The notes beneath the pieces are model-generated. The model saw nothing but the letters and a program-made list of their open reading frames with translations, searched no databases and was not told the origin of the DNA. Below are positions 1-6,912 of a DNA stretch of 11,421 nt, one piece after another. The stretch covers positions 1 to 11,421 of the forward strand of contig JBBRMF010000168.1 in the NCBI GenBank assembly GCA_038230975.1. The letters run 5' to 3'. A program made the position numbers and the translations under genes. This DNA comes from JANXVV01 sp038230975. Lineage in GTDB: Bacteria > Planctomycetota > Phycisphaerae > Tepidisphaerales > Tepidisphaeraceae. Every line of letters begins with the position of its first letter. Position 1 is the first letter of the stretch.

Positions 1-748
1 CCGGCGGCATGATTGATCCAGCCCACCCCTGGATCGGTTCGATCACGAATCCCGCCACGTCACCGACGGTGGCTTTGTCGAGGTATTGGTCGTAGAACGC
101 GAGGTATTGGGCCGTGTCGATCGAGCCGTCTGATTTGGTCCAAAGCGGGCGATAGGGATCGGGCCGGGGTACCATATGCATCCCCGGCGCGCGGACGCGC
201 CCGTAAACAGAGGACCGGATATGCCCCAGTGAAACAGAGCCGTAGGTTTTTCCGTGATAATCGTTGAAGCAACTAATCAGCTCGCCGCGGCCTGTTGCGG
301 CACGAAGGACTCGCATGCCGGCTTCAACGGCAGTTGTGCCTGAGTCATAAAGCTGAAATGCCGTCAAGTCGCCTGGCAATACCGCGGCCAGTTTCTCCAT
401 CAGCCGTGTCTTGATTTCCGTTGTGAAGTCATGCGCGTTCATCAATCGGTTGGCGTGGGTCGCGATCGCCTGGCTGATCTTCGGATGGCAATGCCCGAGC
501 GTTGTGACGTAAATGCCGGACGAAAAATCGATGTAGCGATTCCCGTCTACGTCGGTCAAAACGCAGCCGCTTCCAGACTCAAACGCCACAGGAAAAAGCT
601 TGACTTGACCTGACAAACCCTTGAAATGCTTCGTGCAGCGTGCATGAAGCGCACGTGATTGCGGTCCCGGTGCTTCGGTTCGCATGGCCGGAACTTTTGT
701 CAAGTCCACGTGGGCCCATGAATTGCTTGGCGCGTCGAGCAAGGCCAT
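1..748 (-). CDS. Class III PLP-dependent aminotransferase, N-terminal part (cut by window edge)
   Basis: Read leftward from ATG at 748, the frame stays open for 249 codons and runs off the window, so only a little over half the enzyme is present. Class III aminotransferases use pyridoxal phosphate to move an amino group between an amine or amino acid and a keto or aldehyde compound. The visible family signatures are the substrate-loop region with DVDGNRYIDFSSGI (residues 66-79), the cofactor phosphate loop SGTTAVEA (136-143, where relatives usually have SGTEA), FNDYHGKTYGS (161-171) and EPIQGWAGS (237-245). The Schiff-base lysine lies outside the window. The gene is last of four in the leftward operon. 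Its start is one base past the stop of the NagB-like gene and its AGGAG ribosome site lies inside that gene. Context suggests an amino sugar, amino cyclitol or related keto compound as substrate, but glutamate-semialdehyde or 4-aminobutyrate aminotransferase relatives cannot be excluded. Confidence 0.9.
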   Translation of the reverse strand, partial: MALLDAPSNSWAHVDLTKVPAMRTEAPGPQSRALHARCTKHFKGLSGQVKLFPVAFESGSGCVLTDVDGNRYIDFSSGIYVTTLGHCHPKISQAIATHANRLMNAHDFTTEIKTRLMEKLAAVLPGDLTAFQLYDSGTTAVEAGMRVLRAATGRGELISCFNDYHGKTYGSVSLGHIRSSVYGRVRAPGMHMVPRPDPYRPLWTKSDGSIDTAQYLAFYDQYLDKATVGDVAGFVIEPIQGWAGSIMPP

Positions 749-749
749 T

Positions 750-1682
750 TTAATACTCCTTCTCCCAGTCCGGTGCGATATCTTGAGCCGCGGTTTCGGA
801 AACGATCACGTCGGTTCTCAATAATTGATGTATCGAAGTTGGCAAACGAGGTGTCACGGGCCCGTGCAGGCAAAGTCGCGTCATCATTCGCTGCCAGCTC
901 GTGGTGGTTCCATGAACGGTGATCGAGTGTATGTCCATACGGTACTTGGCGTTGATGACTTCCGCCGGTCCAATCGTTGCCGCTTTCGGCGGTACAGACG
1001 CGATATCGCCGCTCATCCCGAAGCTTCCATGAAGCGAGTTCTGCGCCAACGTATAAGGGCTTAACGTACAGATTCGCGGCCCCATTTTCTTCCACTCATC
1101 TAAAGGGGCATCGAACTCCGGAGCGTCCGGTTCGATGAACGCCAGGTGACCGGTCCATCCGGGGCCGGTGTAGACGGCATCGGCACCACCTTCGTCGGCG
1201 ATCAGTTTCCCGTAGTCCTTCACGTTCTTTGTCGTAAAGAGAGTGATCTGCTTCGGTGATGGTCGGAGCTTGGCGTCTATTTCATATACAAGTTGATGGA
1301 GCAAGGCGTATCCAAACCCTTGTGGCCAGTTTGCCGGTGCCACTTCACCGTGCTCATTGGCGTATTCATCCATCGCAAAAAGGCGCAGGTGGCCGCAGTC
1401 AACCTTGAATGCGTTGATCAGCCTCGCCACATGCCGGTAAGTAGGACAGGGGTTGGGCATGATCAGCACCAGCTTGCGGCCCTCTTCACCGGCGGTCTTG
1501 ATCCGATGAAACATCTCGGTGACCCACATAAATTCCACATCATGGTCCCTGGCGACCGTTATCTTAAACGCGGGATTGGAGTGTTTGTCGATTTTCGCTC
1601 GTTTGATGCGACGACATCGGTCGAGCGCCTTGACGTCGCGAAAAGGAACCGACAAGCTTGGACTAAATCGAAATAGACTCAT
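750..1682 (-). CDS. Glucosamine-6-phosphate deaminase/isomerase-like protein (NagB family, divergent)
   Basis: This protein of about 310 residues is longer than typical NagB (about 266), with an N-terminal extension. NagB converts glucosamine 6-phosphate to fructose 6-phosphate and ammonia. Family marks are LFAMDEYANE (about 101-110; D105 and E106 match the catalytic Asp-Glu of FxxDEY), GPGWTGHLAFIEP (173-185; His179 and Glu184 match the ring-opening His and Glu), and a C-terminal VPPKAATIGPAEVINAK block. The usual GxGxDGH is GPGWTGH, so the Asp before the catalytic His is Thr. Three in-frame starts exist: TTG 1688, ATG 1685 and ATG 1682. AGGGAG at 1689-1694 sits six bases from ATG 1682, which is preferred. 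The gene follows the NagA-like gene directly. The fold assignment is firm. The substrate is not, given the replaced residue, and an isomerase or lactonase-like role is possible. Confidence 0.82.
   Translation of the reverse strand: MSLFRFSPSLSVPFRDVKALDRCRRIKRAKIDKHSNPAFKITVARDHDVEFMWVTEMFHRIKTAGEEGRKLVLIMPNPCPTYRHVARLINAFKVDCGHLRLFAMDEYANEHGEVAPANWPQGFGYALLHQLVYEIDAKLRPSPKQITLFTTKNVKDYGKLIADEGGADAVYTGPGWTGHLAFIEPDAPEFDAPLDEWKKMGPRICTLSPYTLAQNSLHGSFGMSGDIASVPPKAATIGPAEVINAKYRMDIHSITVHGTTTSWQRMMTRLCLHGPVTPRLPTSIHQLLRTDVIVSETAAQDIAPDWEKEY
756..760 (-). promoter_or_regulatory. Ribosome binding site of the aminotransferase gene
   Basis: AGGAG lies seven bases before the ATG at 748, inside the last codons of the NagB-like gene. 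It fixes the aminotransferase start and implies translational coupling of the two genes. Confidence 0.75.
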
Positions 1683-1684
1683 CA

Positions 1685-2872
1685 TCAACTCCCTGAAGAT
1701 TCATAGACAGGTTTTCCTGCGACGACTGTTAACGCGGGCGTCAGATCATCTTCCCATAGCACTAAGTCGGCATCCGCTCCTGGACGCAGCGTGCCTTTGT
1801 TCGCTAAACCGATCAACCTGGCCGGGTTGGAAGTTGCCATCGACCAGATTTGGGCGACCGGTAAATCAAGCCATTGCAGTACATTCCGCAGCCCAACGTT
1901 CATCGTTAGCGAACTGCCTGCCAGTCCGTTGAAGTCCGGGTGATTCCGGTCAGCGATTCTTGCAGCGGCGGCCGGGGAAACACGCACTCGAAAGCCCCAG
2001 GGCGTGTCAAATTCACCCGCTGGAAGACCAGTACCGATATTGGAGTCCGTAATGACCACGACCCCCGCGAACCCCTTCGCCGCGACGGCTGCTCGAATTG
2101 CCGTGGGATGCACATGGATTCCATCGGCAATGAAGTCGACGCTCGTGCGGGCATCCGCCAGGAAAGCCTCCACCGCGCCGGCAGGTCTCACCCCGGGTTC
2201 CGTTTCCGGCGGCATTGGAAACACATCGTAGAAGTGCGTTGCATGACGAGCACCGGCATCAATCGCCGTTTGGGTTTGTTCGACCGATGCGCGCGTATGG
2301 GTTACAAAAGGCACTACACTGCATGCAACAAGCCTTTCAATCACCGGAATGATGTTGGGTGTCTCCGGGCTGATCGACATTGCTCGAATTTGCCCCATAC
2401 AGGCCAGTAGTAATTCGTTCAGTAGTCCAACGTCACCTGCCAGCGTTTGAGCCCCCGCGCCGCTTAAGGCCAGGAATGGCCCTTCAAGGTGTAAGCCGGG
2501 CATGCTCACTCCGGTCACACGCGTAAGCGCCGAGGCGAGTTTCTCCAGATGCCCTAGCGAAGGCCGCTGCATGACTCGATAGAGTGTCGGCAGCACGCAG
2601 GTGGTTCCGAAACGAGGTAGGATTTCAGCCGCTGCAAGGATCTCCTCTGGATCGCGCTCGTAAAGGCAAGTTCCAATTCCATGCGTGTGTAGATCGATCA
2701 ATCCAGGAGATAGCCGCCGGCCGCCTGCGTCGAGACGACGGCGGGCATCAGGCAAGGGCATCGAGTTATCACCGATGGCCGCGATTTGCGGTGCGCGAAT
2801 GCCCACCCAACCGGGCGTGACATACTGGCCCGGTTCCACCAATTGCGCATTGTGGATCAGTAGATCAATCAT
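1685..2872 (-). CDS. nagA: N-acetylglucosamine-6-phosphate deacetylase-like amidohydrolase (NagA family)
   Basis: The 395-residue protein has the full set of NagA-type amidohydrolase motifs: LIDLHTHG (59-65, metal-site HxH), HLEGPF (128-133, metal-binding Glu130), THTR (His192), ATHFYD (His213), ADGIHVHP (249-256) and VITDSN (catalytic Asp276). The ending, with SNPARLIGL and KGTLRPGADADLV, is the usual amidohydrolase tail. NagA removes the acetyl group from GlcNAc 6-phosphate in the cytoplasm. The stretch after His213 reads YDVFP where E. coli NagA has YNAMP, so substrate contacts near the phosphate may differ. A TTG at 2881 extends the frame by three codons, but ATG 2872 gives the natural MIDLLIHNA start. 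It overlaps the end of the deoR-type gene by eight bases with no clear Shine-Dalgarno, suggesting coupled translation. Family assignment is strong. The exact N-acyl substrate is inferred. Confidence 0.88.
   Translation of the reverse strand: MIDLLIHNAQLVEPGQYVTPGWVGIRAPQIAAIGDNSMPLPDARRRLDAGGRRLSPGLIDLHTHGIGTCLYERDPEEILAAAEILPRFGTTCVLPTLYRVMQRPSLGHLEKLASALTRVTGVSMPGLHLEGPFLALSGAGAQTLAGDVGLLNELLLACMGQIRAMSISPETPNIIPVIERLVACSVVPFVTHTRASVEQTQTAIDAGARHATHFYDVFPMPPETEPGVRPAGAVEAFLADARTSVDFIADGIHVHPTAIRAAVAAKGFAGVVVITDSNIGTGLPAGEFDTPWGFRVRVSPAAAARIADRNHPDFNGLAGSSLTMNVGLRNVLQWLDLPVAQIWSMATSNPARLIGLANKGTLRPGADADLVLWEDDLTPALTVVAGKPVYESSGS
1689..1694 (-). promoter_or_regulatory. Ribosome binding site of the NagB-like gene
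   Basis: AGGGAG lies six bases upstream of ATG 1682 and only three from ATG 1685, inside the end of the NagA-like gene. It favours the 1682 start over the TTG at 1688. Confidence 0.6.
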
Positions 2873-3629
2873 GTGCCACAATCACATTCACCCCGGATTT
2901 GAGCAATATATCCAATTGTTCGGGGGTTACGCTGCTGTCGGTAATGAGTCCACGCCATGCGGTTAGGTTGCCGAATTTCGTCAACGCGGTTCTTTCGAGC
3001 TTGGAGCTGTCGGCCACTACATAAACCGAAGATGCCGCCTTCACGACCTTCTCCAACAGGCGGGCGGTATTCAACGAACTGTTGTAAACATTCCCGCTGA
3101 GATCGATTCCGTCGGCACCGACGAACGCGATATCCGCACGGAGGCCTTCAAGATTTGATTCCGTCAAAGGGCCTTCCAAATCGGGCGACTCTCGCCGAAG
3201 AATGCCCCCAAGCAACAGTATTTCGGTGCCGCCCCCGCGCTGAAGAACGGCAGCGATTGGCAGAGAGGTAGTGATTACAGTCAAACGCCGGCGAGATCCC
3301 AGTTGGCGTGCGACGGCCAGAGTGGTCGTCCCTGAATCGAGGATGACTGTCTTGCCGTCCGGCACGATCGCTGCTGCCGCCACTCCTATCCGCGTTTTCG
3401 CAACCCGATTCTCCTGAACGCGACGCAAAAACTCGAATTCAAATAGCACTTGCTCTACCGGTGCCGCACCTCCATGCGTTCGGGCGATGCGACCTTCCTC
3501 GGACAGGGCGATCAGATCACGACGAATGGTCATCTCGCTGACCGAGAATTCTCGCGCCAGCACGTCCACTGCGCAATGGCCGCTGGACTGAATAAACTCC
3601 ACGATCTGTTGATGCCTGGCTAATTGCAT
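2865..3629 (-). CDS. DeoR/GlpR-family transcriptional repressor
   Basis: The 254-residue protein has the classic two-part DeoR layout. The N-terminal winged helix-turn-helix covers residues 3-55, with the recognition-helix signature SEMTIRRDLIALSEEGRIAR (31-50) followed by THGGA. The C-terminal sugar-phosphate sensor domain shows DGKTVILDSGTTT (91-103), LLLGGILR (138-145), FVGADGID (169-176) and VADSSK (205-210). DeoR proteins usually repress neighbouring carbohydrate genes and are released by a phosphorylated intermediate of the pathway. The gene is first in the leftward operon, with the divergent promoter region directly upstream, so it probably controls itself and both operons. The ATG at 3629 has no strong ribosome site. 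Relatives include AgaR, GlpR and GatR types, which cannot be told apart here. Confidence 0.93.
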   Translation of the reverse strand: MQLARHQQIVEFIQSSGHCAVDVLAREFSVSEMTIRRDLIALSEEGRIARTHGGAAPVEQVLFEFEFLRRVQENRVAKTRIGVAAAAIVPDGKTVILDSGTTTLAVARQLGSRRRLTVITTSLPIAAVLQRGGGTEILLLGGILRRESPDLEGPLTESNLEGLRADIAFVGADGIDLSGNVYNSSLNTARLLEKVVKAASSVYVVADSSKLERTALTKFGNLTAWRGLITDSSVTPEQLDILLKSGVNVIVAHD

Positions 3630-3645
3630 TCTTGATTGAAATTGG

Positions 3646-3675
3646 TTGATTTATGTTCTAAAATGTTTATTATAT
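3646..3675 (+). promoter_or_regulatory. Putative sigma70-type promoter of the rightward operon
   Basis: TTGATT (3646-3651) is followed after 16 bases by TATTAT (3668-3673), or after 18 bases by TTATAT (3670-3675). Its -10 coincides with the -10 of the leftward promoter, so the two promoters lie face to face on the same AT-rich core. Transcription would begin around 3681, leaving about 33 bases before ATG 3714. CTTGAT (3631-3636) and ATCAAG (3674-3679) form an inverted pair across the region and could belong to an operator for the DeoR protein. This is inference from consensus. Confidence 0.4.
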
Positions 3676-3696
3676 CAAGATATCGATCGTATTCAA
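3669..3696 (-). promoter_or_regulatory. Putative sigma70-type promoter of the leftward operon
   Basis: On the minus strand TTGAAT (complement of 3691-3696) and a perfect TATAAT (complement of 3669-3674) are separated by 16 bases. Transcription would begin near 3661, about 30 bases before the repressor ATG at 3629. The spacer contains the overlapping palindromes GATATC, ATCGAT and CGATCG (3679-3689). It is predicted by eye from consensus only; planctomycete promoters may deviate. Confidence 0.5.
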
Positions 3697-3713
3697 GCAG
3701 ATTAAGTATAATC

Positions 3714-5030
3714 ATGAACACCGAGCTAAGAATTGGCGCTGCCGCCGTCGACGTGACGCCACGATTTCCCGTATTTCTTTACGGGTATCCGCAGGTTTCG
3801 CGCATGAGTACAGGTGTTCATGATCCGCTTTTCAGCTCTGCGATCTATCTGGAGTCCGGCGAAGACACGCTGCTCTTCATTGGCACTGATACCATTTTTA
3901 TTTCACGCCAGACGGCGCAGCGGGTACGGGATCGGATATCCGCTGCCACTTCCATTGATGCCGATGCGATTCTCATCAGCGCGACGCACACACATTCGGG
4001 CCCAGCAACGGGTCGATATCTTGCCGATCTGTTTGACACGGTCATTCCACCTCCTGATCCGCTTTACATCGAGCAACTCGAAGACGGAATCGTGCGGGCA
4101 GGCATTCAGGCCTACGAAGCCAGGCAGTTGGCGGAAGTCGGCGTGACGGTGGTTACCGTTGAAGGCCTTGGCACGCACCGCCACGATCCCGCAGGTGCCC
4201 ACGAAAGGCGCGTTTCAGTCTTAGTCGCGCGTTCATTGCAGACACGCAAGCCGCTGGGGGTCATGCTGGTTTGCTGCATGCATCCCACCGTGCTTCACGA
4301 AGATTCAACCCTCATCAGCGGTGACTTTCCGGCGATGGCGCGGCGTCAACTACAACGAAGCGCGCTGAGTGAGAGTTGCCCGGTTATTCATCACACCGGC
4401 CCCTGCGGAAACCAAAGTCCCAGGCACGTCCTCCAGAGCAATACGTTCATTGAAGCCGAACGCCTGGGCCGTTTGCTGGCTGATGCGATCGAGGGCACGC
4501 TGAGCCACATGAAGTATGAGCGTCAAATGAGTCTCCGAGCGCAGTCTACTAAAGTTGATCTACCCGTTCGCCATTTTCCCAGCGTCGTCGAAGCCCAGAA
4601 ACTCGTGGATTCCGCCGGAATACTTCTAAATGAGTGCCGGTACGCACAAGCCCCACATGCGGAAGTGCGGACGCGCGAATGCGATCTATTTGGTGCCGAG
4701 GCAACATTGACTTTGGCACGAGCTGACGAACAAGGGCTCTTGCGAGCGGCCGTGGCTGACTGCCTACCCGCGGAGATACAGGTCATGCAGATCGGCCGCT
4801 GGCGATGGGTCGGTTGGCCGGGAGAATTTTTTGTTGAATTCGGGCAGGAGATTACTCGCGACCCATTCACGTTTGTGATCTCGATGGCGAACGGCGATTT
4901 GCAGGGATACATTACGACCCAACAGGCCGTTGTCGAGCACTGGTATGAGGCCGGGAGCGCACTGTTTGAAAGCCCGGAATCAGGTCGGCTGATTGTAGAG
5001 GCAACGCGGGGTCTACTGCGTAAACTTTAA
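3714..5030 (+). CDS. Neutral/alkaline ceramidase-like metal hydrolase, cytoplasmic
   Basis: The 438-residue protein matches the N-terminal catalytic domain of neutral ceramidases, zinc amidases. Seen in order: IGAAAVDVTP (7-16, the family's opening), ISATHTHSGP (88-97, zinc-site His), CCMHPTVL (187-194, second zinc-site His190), ISGDFPAMA (201-209), GPCGNQSP (229-236, matching the GDVSP block that holds the active-site Ser; here Ser235), WPGEFF (368-373, Glu371, zinc-site Glu) and QGYITT (397-402, Tyr399, zinc-site Tyr), then YEAG. There is no signal peptide and no C-terminal domain, unlike secreted ceramidases, so it should act in the cytoplasm. TTG 3636 and ATG 3663 extend the frame but fall in the promoter region; ATG 3714 places the homology at the N-terminus. 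First gene of the rightward operon beside NagA and NagB relatives, it probably hydrolyses an amide of a sugar or cyclitol rather than ceramide. That role is inferred. Confidence 0.82.
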   Translation: MNTELRIGAAAVDVTPRFPVFLYGYPQVSRMSTGVHDPLFSSAIYLESGEDTLLFIGTDTIFISRQTAQRVRDRISAATSIDADAILISATHTHSGPATGRYLADLFDTVIPPPDPLYIEQLEDGIVRAGIQAYEARQLAEVGVTVVTVEGLGTHRHDPAGAHERRVSVLVARSLQTRKPLGVMLVCCMHPTVLHEDSTLISGDFPAMARRQLQRSALSESCPVIHHTGPCGNQSPRHVLQSNTFIEAERLGRLLADAIEGTLSHMKYERQMSLRAQSTKVDLPVRHFPSVVEAQKLVDSAGILLNECRYAQAPHAEVRTRECDLFGAEATLTLARADEQGLLRAAVADCLPAEIQVMQIGRWRWVGWPGEFFVEFGQEITRDPFTFVISMANGDLQGYITTQQAVVEHWYEAGSALFESPESGRLIVEATRGLLRKL

Positions 5031-5038
5031 GTTGAACG

Positions 5039-6469
5039 ATGAAATCCTCACGGCACATTCTCTGTTTTGATCTGGGAACGACCAACGTTAAAGCGGCGTT
5101 GATCAATGAGGAAGGTAGCACGCTTGTCGTTGCGCGGGTACCGCTGCCATCAAAGCAGGCCCAGCTCGGGCGGTCTGAGATGTCGGCCGAAGCGTTCGAG
5201 TGCGTCATTGCCAGTCTCGCGGATCAAATCGCAAATGGCAGCAAATCGGGATTGAAAGATACCTGCGCAGTGACCTTTGCCACACAGGCAAATAGCTTTC
5301 TACTCCTGGATCGCCATGATGAGCCTTTGACACCGATCATCCTGTGGCCTGATGCGCGAGCCCGGAATGATGATGAACCCATCAATCGAATCTCCCAGAT
5401 GCCTTCCATCACCGGAATGCCTAAGCTGGACTACGAATTCATGCCGGCCAAGCTCCGTTGGTTACGCAAGCATGCGCCCAAGACATGGCGAAAAGTGCAC
5501 CGGATTTGCAGCATCGGCGACTATTTGGCAATTTGCTTGAGCGGTGAGCATGTCACCGAAGCTGGCTCCGCCGCGATGACCGGTTTAGTGAACGCCAGAG
5601 CGCTCCAGTGGTGGGGGCCGGCATTGGAGACTGTGGAAACGCCATTGCATTGGCTTCCACGCGTGGTTCGGGCAGGTACGGACGTTGGTTCGATACGACC
5701 CGCCGCCGCCGAGCGTCTTGGCTTACCGCCGAATGTTCGAGTAATCATCGGTTGCCTGGATCAATATGCCGCTGCAATCGGCACGGGCGGCTTGCAGGGT
5801 CAGCGTTTCACAGAAACCACCGGAACCGTACTCTCCAGCGTTTGCGTCGCCCGTGAATGGGACGACGATCCACCCGCCGGCGTTTTCCAAGGACCTTCTT
5901 TCGACGCGGAGCATTTTTTTCGAATGGCGTTTTCCTCCACGGCCGGGAACTTATTGGAATGGTATTGCCGACAGCTACCTGATCCGGTTGACCTTGAACG
6001 CCTGAATCAATTAGCGGCACAAGAACCCGCTGGGGCGCGAGGATTGGTTATCGAACCGCTTGAAGAATCGGCGTTAATCGATCGTTGCTTTGTAAATGTT
6101 CAAACGTCACATACGCCCGGGCAGGTGGTCCGGGCCATTATGGAACGCGTTGCCCGAACGCTGGTCGAACTGCGGCGATCGATGGGAATTGGTCTGACCG
6201 CTGAGGTATGGTCTGCGGGAGGCGGCGCTCAAAGCGATGTGTGGCTTCAAATCAAGGCGGACGTTCTGGGCACTCATGTGATCGCGTCGTTGTCCCCGGA
6301 GCCGACTTCACTAGGTGCTGCGATGCTCGCCGCCCAATCGCTTGGTTGGGGCCTTCTGTCCGACCTTTCGCGCGACTGGTGCCGCCCGCGAAAAGTCTTT
6401 CAACCCTGTCGCCTTGCCGATATCGAGATACAATCCAGTGGCCCATTCCATTCGTCTCGGAGCAACTAA
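5039..6469 (+). CDS. FGGY-family carbohydrate kinase
   Basis: The 476-residue protein has the usual FGGY length. It begins with the phosphate-1 motif CFDLGTTNVKAA (9-20). It also shows the substrate-side ILWPDARA (101-108), the catalytic-Asp motif GCLDQYAAAIGTG (238-250, Asp241 as probable general base), ETTGTV (259-264) and the C-terminal adenosine-site signature SAGGGAQSDVWLQIKADVLG (392-411). These kinases phosphorylate sugars, polyols or related compounds such as xylulose, gluconate, glycerol or erythritol using ATP. Substrate cannot be read from the motifs. The start lies eight bases after the ceramidase-like gene with no obvious Shine-Dalgarno. Together with NagA- and NagB-like genes under a DeoR regulator, it most likely makes the phosphorylated intermediate those enzymes need, in place of the ROK-family NagK used elsewhere. 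That step is inferred. Confidence 0.93.
   Translation: MKSSRHILCFDLGTTNVKAALINEEGSTLVVARVPLPSKQAQLGRSEMSAEAFECVIASLADQIANGSKSGLKDTCAVTFATQANSFLLLDRHDEPLTPIILWPDARARNDDEPINRISQMPSITGMPKLDYEFMPAKLRWLRKHAPKTWRKVHRICSIGDYLAICLSGEHVTEAGSAAMTGLVNARALQWWGPALETVETPLHWLPRVVRAGTDVGSIRPAAAERLGLPPNVRVIIGCLDQYAAAIGTGGLQGQRFTETTGTVLSSVCVAREWDDDPPAGVFQGPSFDAEHFFRMAFSSTAGNLLEWYCRQLPDPVDLERLNQLAAQEPAGARGLVIEPLEESALIDRCFVNVQTSHTPGQVVRAIMERVARTLVELRRSMGIGLTAEVWSAGGGAQSDVWLQIKADVLGTHVIASLSPEPTSLGAAMLAAQSLGWGLLSDLSRDWCRPRKVFQPCRLADIEIQSSGPFHSSRSN
6459..6462 (+). promoter_or_regulatory. Ribosome binding site of the small cysteine-rich gene
   Basis: GGAG lies six bases before ATG 6469, inside the end of the kinase gene. 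With the TAATG stop/start overlap it fixes the start at 6469 rather than at the frame's earlier opening at 6208. Confidence 0.65.
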
Positions 6470-6912
6470 TGTCAGCACCGGATTTCTATTTTGCCGTCAA
6501 TGCGATATTCCGGCATATCCACGATCGCTACGGAAAATTCGCACTGATCGACTACTGGCGTCGACTTGGTCATGAGTACTATGCCGCCCGCGTGAAGCGT
6601 TGGAGCGAAGGCGGCACGGACGCGATTGCCCATGATTGGAAACAGTACTTTGCACAGGAACCACAGGCGCAGGTCGAAATATCGGCCAACGAAAAATCGG
6701 TTGATCTCGACGTGCGCGTTTGTCCGGCGATCAAGCATCTACGCGATCAAAATCGCGATATCGTTCCTTATTTTTGTGAACACTGCGATCAAGTTTGCGG
6801 CTCCATGGCGGAAGATGCCGGTTATCGCTTTGAGCGTACCGGTGGAATGGGTTCGTGCCATCAGCGGTTTGTACACCTTACCCTGGGTGGAGAAAAGAAG
6901 GAGCGAATCTAA
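6469..6912 (+). CDS. Small cysteine-rich protein, paralogue of the next gene's N-terminal domain
   Basis: The 147-residue protein is not recognised with confidence. It has a helical N-terminal half rich in aromatic and charged residues (NAIFRHIHDRYG at 11-22, ALIDYWRRLGHEYYAARVKR at 25-44) and a cysteine-rich second half: VCP (Cys85), YFCEHCDQVC (101-110; Cys103, Cys106, Cys110) and GMGSCHQRF (126-134; Cys130). The spacing suggests a metal site or iron-sulfur cluster. The layout vaguely recalls the L-2-amino-thiazoline-4-carboxylic acid hydrolase family, but this is a weak guess. The same plan recurs in the first 140 residues of the next gene. Its ATG shares a base with the kinase stop (TAATG), and its own stop shares a base with the next ATG, so it is embedded in the operon. 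No signal peptide or membrane segment is seen. Confidence 0.85.
   Translation: MSAPDFYFAVNAIFRHIHDRYGKFALIDYWRRLGHEYYAARVKRWSEGGTDAIAHDWKQYFAQEPQAQVEISANEKSVDLDVRVCPAIKHLRDQNRDIVPYFCEHCDQVCGSMAEDAGYRFERTGGMGSCHQRFVHLTLGGEKKERI
6898..6903 (+). promoter_or_regulatory. Ribosome binding site of the cysteine-rich/GT42-like fusion gene
   Basis: AAGGAG ends eight bases before ATG 6912, within the last codons of the preceding gene. It sets the start at 6912 rather than at the in-frame 6855. Confidence 0.75.

Noticed and set aside
700..1095. Minus-strand open frame of 131 codons overlapping the NagB-like gene
   Set aside because: It is a shifted reading of the NagB-like and aminotransferase genes and has no motif of its own.
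1293..1676. Plus-strand open frame of 127 codons
   Set aside because: It is antisense to the NagB-like gene, has low-complexity composition and no ribosome site.
3636..3713. N-terminal extension of the ceramidase-like protein from TTG 3636 or ATG 3663
   Set aside because: It would be encoded by the AT-rich promoter gap, lacks a signal peptide, and lies upstream of the family's usual opening motif. ATG 3714 fits better.
6208..6468. N-terminal extension of the small cysteine-rich protein within the kinase gene
   Set aside because: The added stretch is an out-of-frame reading of the kinase. A GGAG site and TAATG overlap mark the start at 6469.
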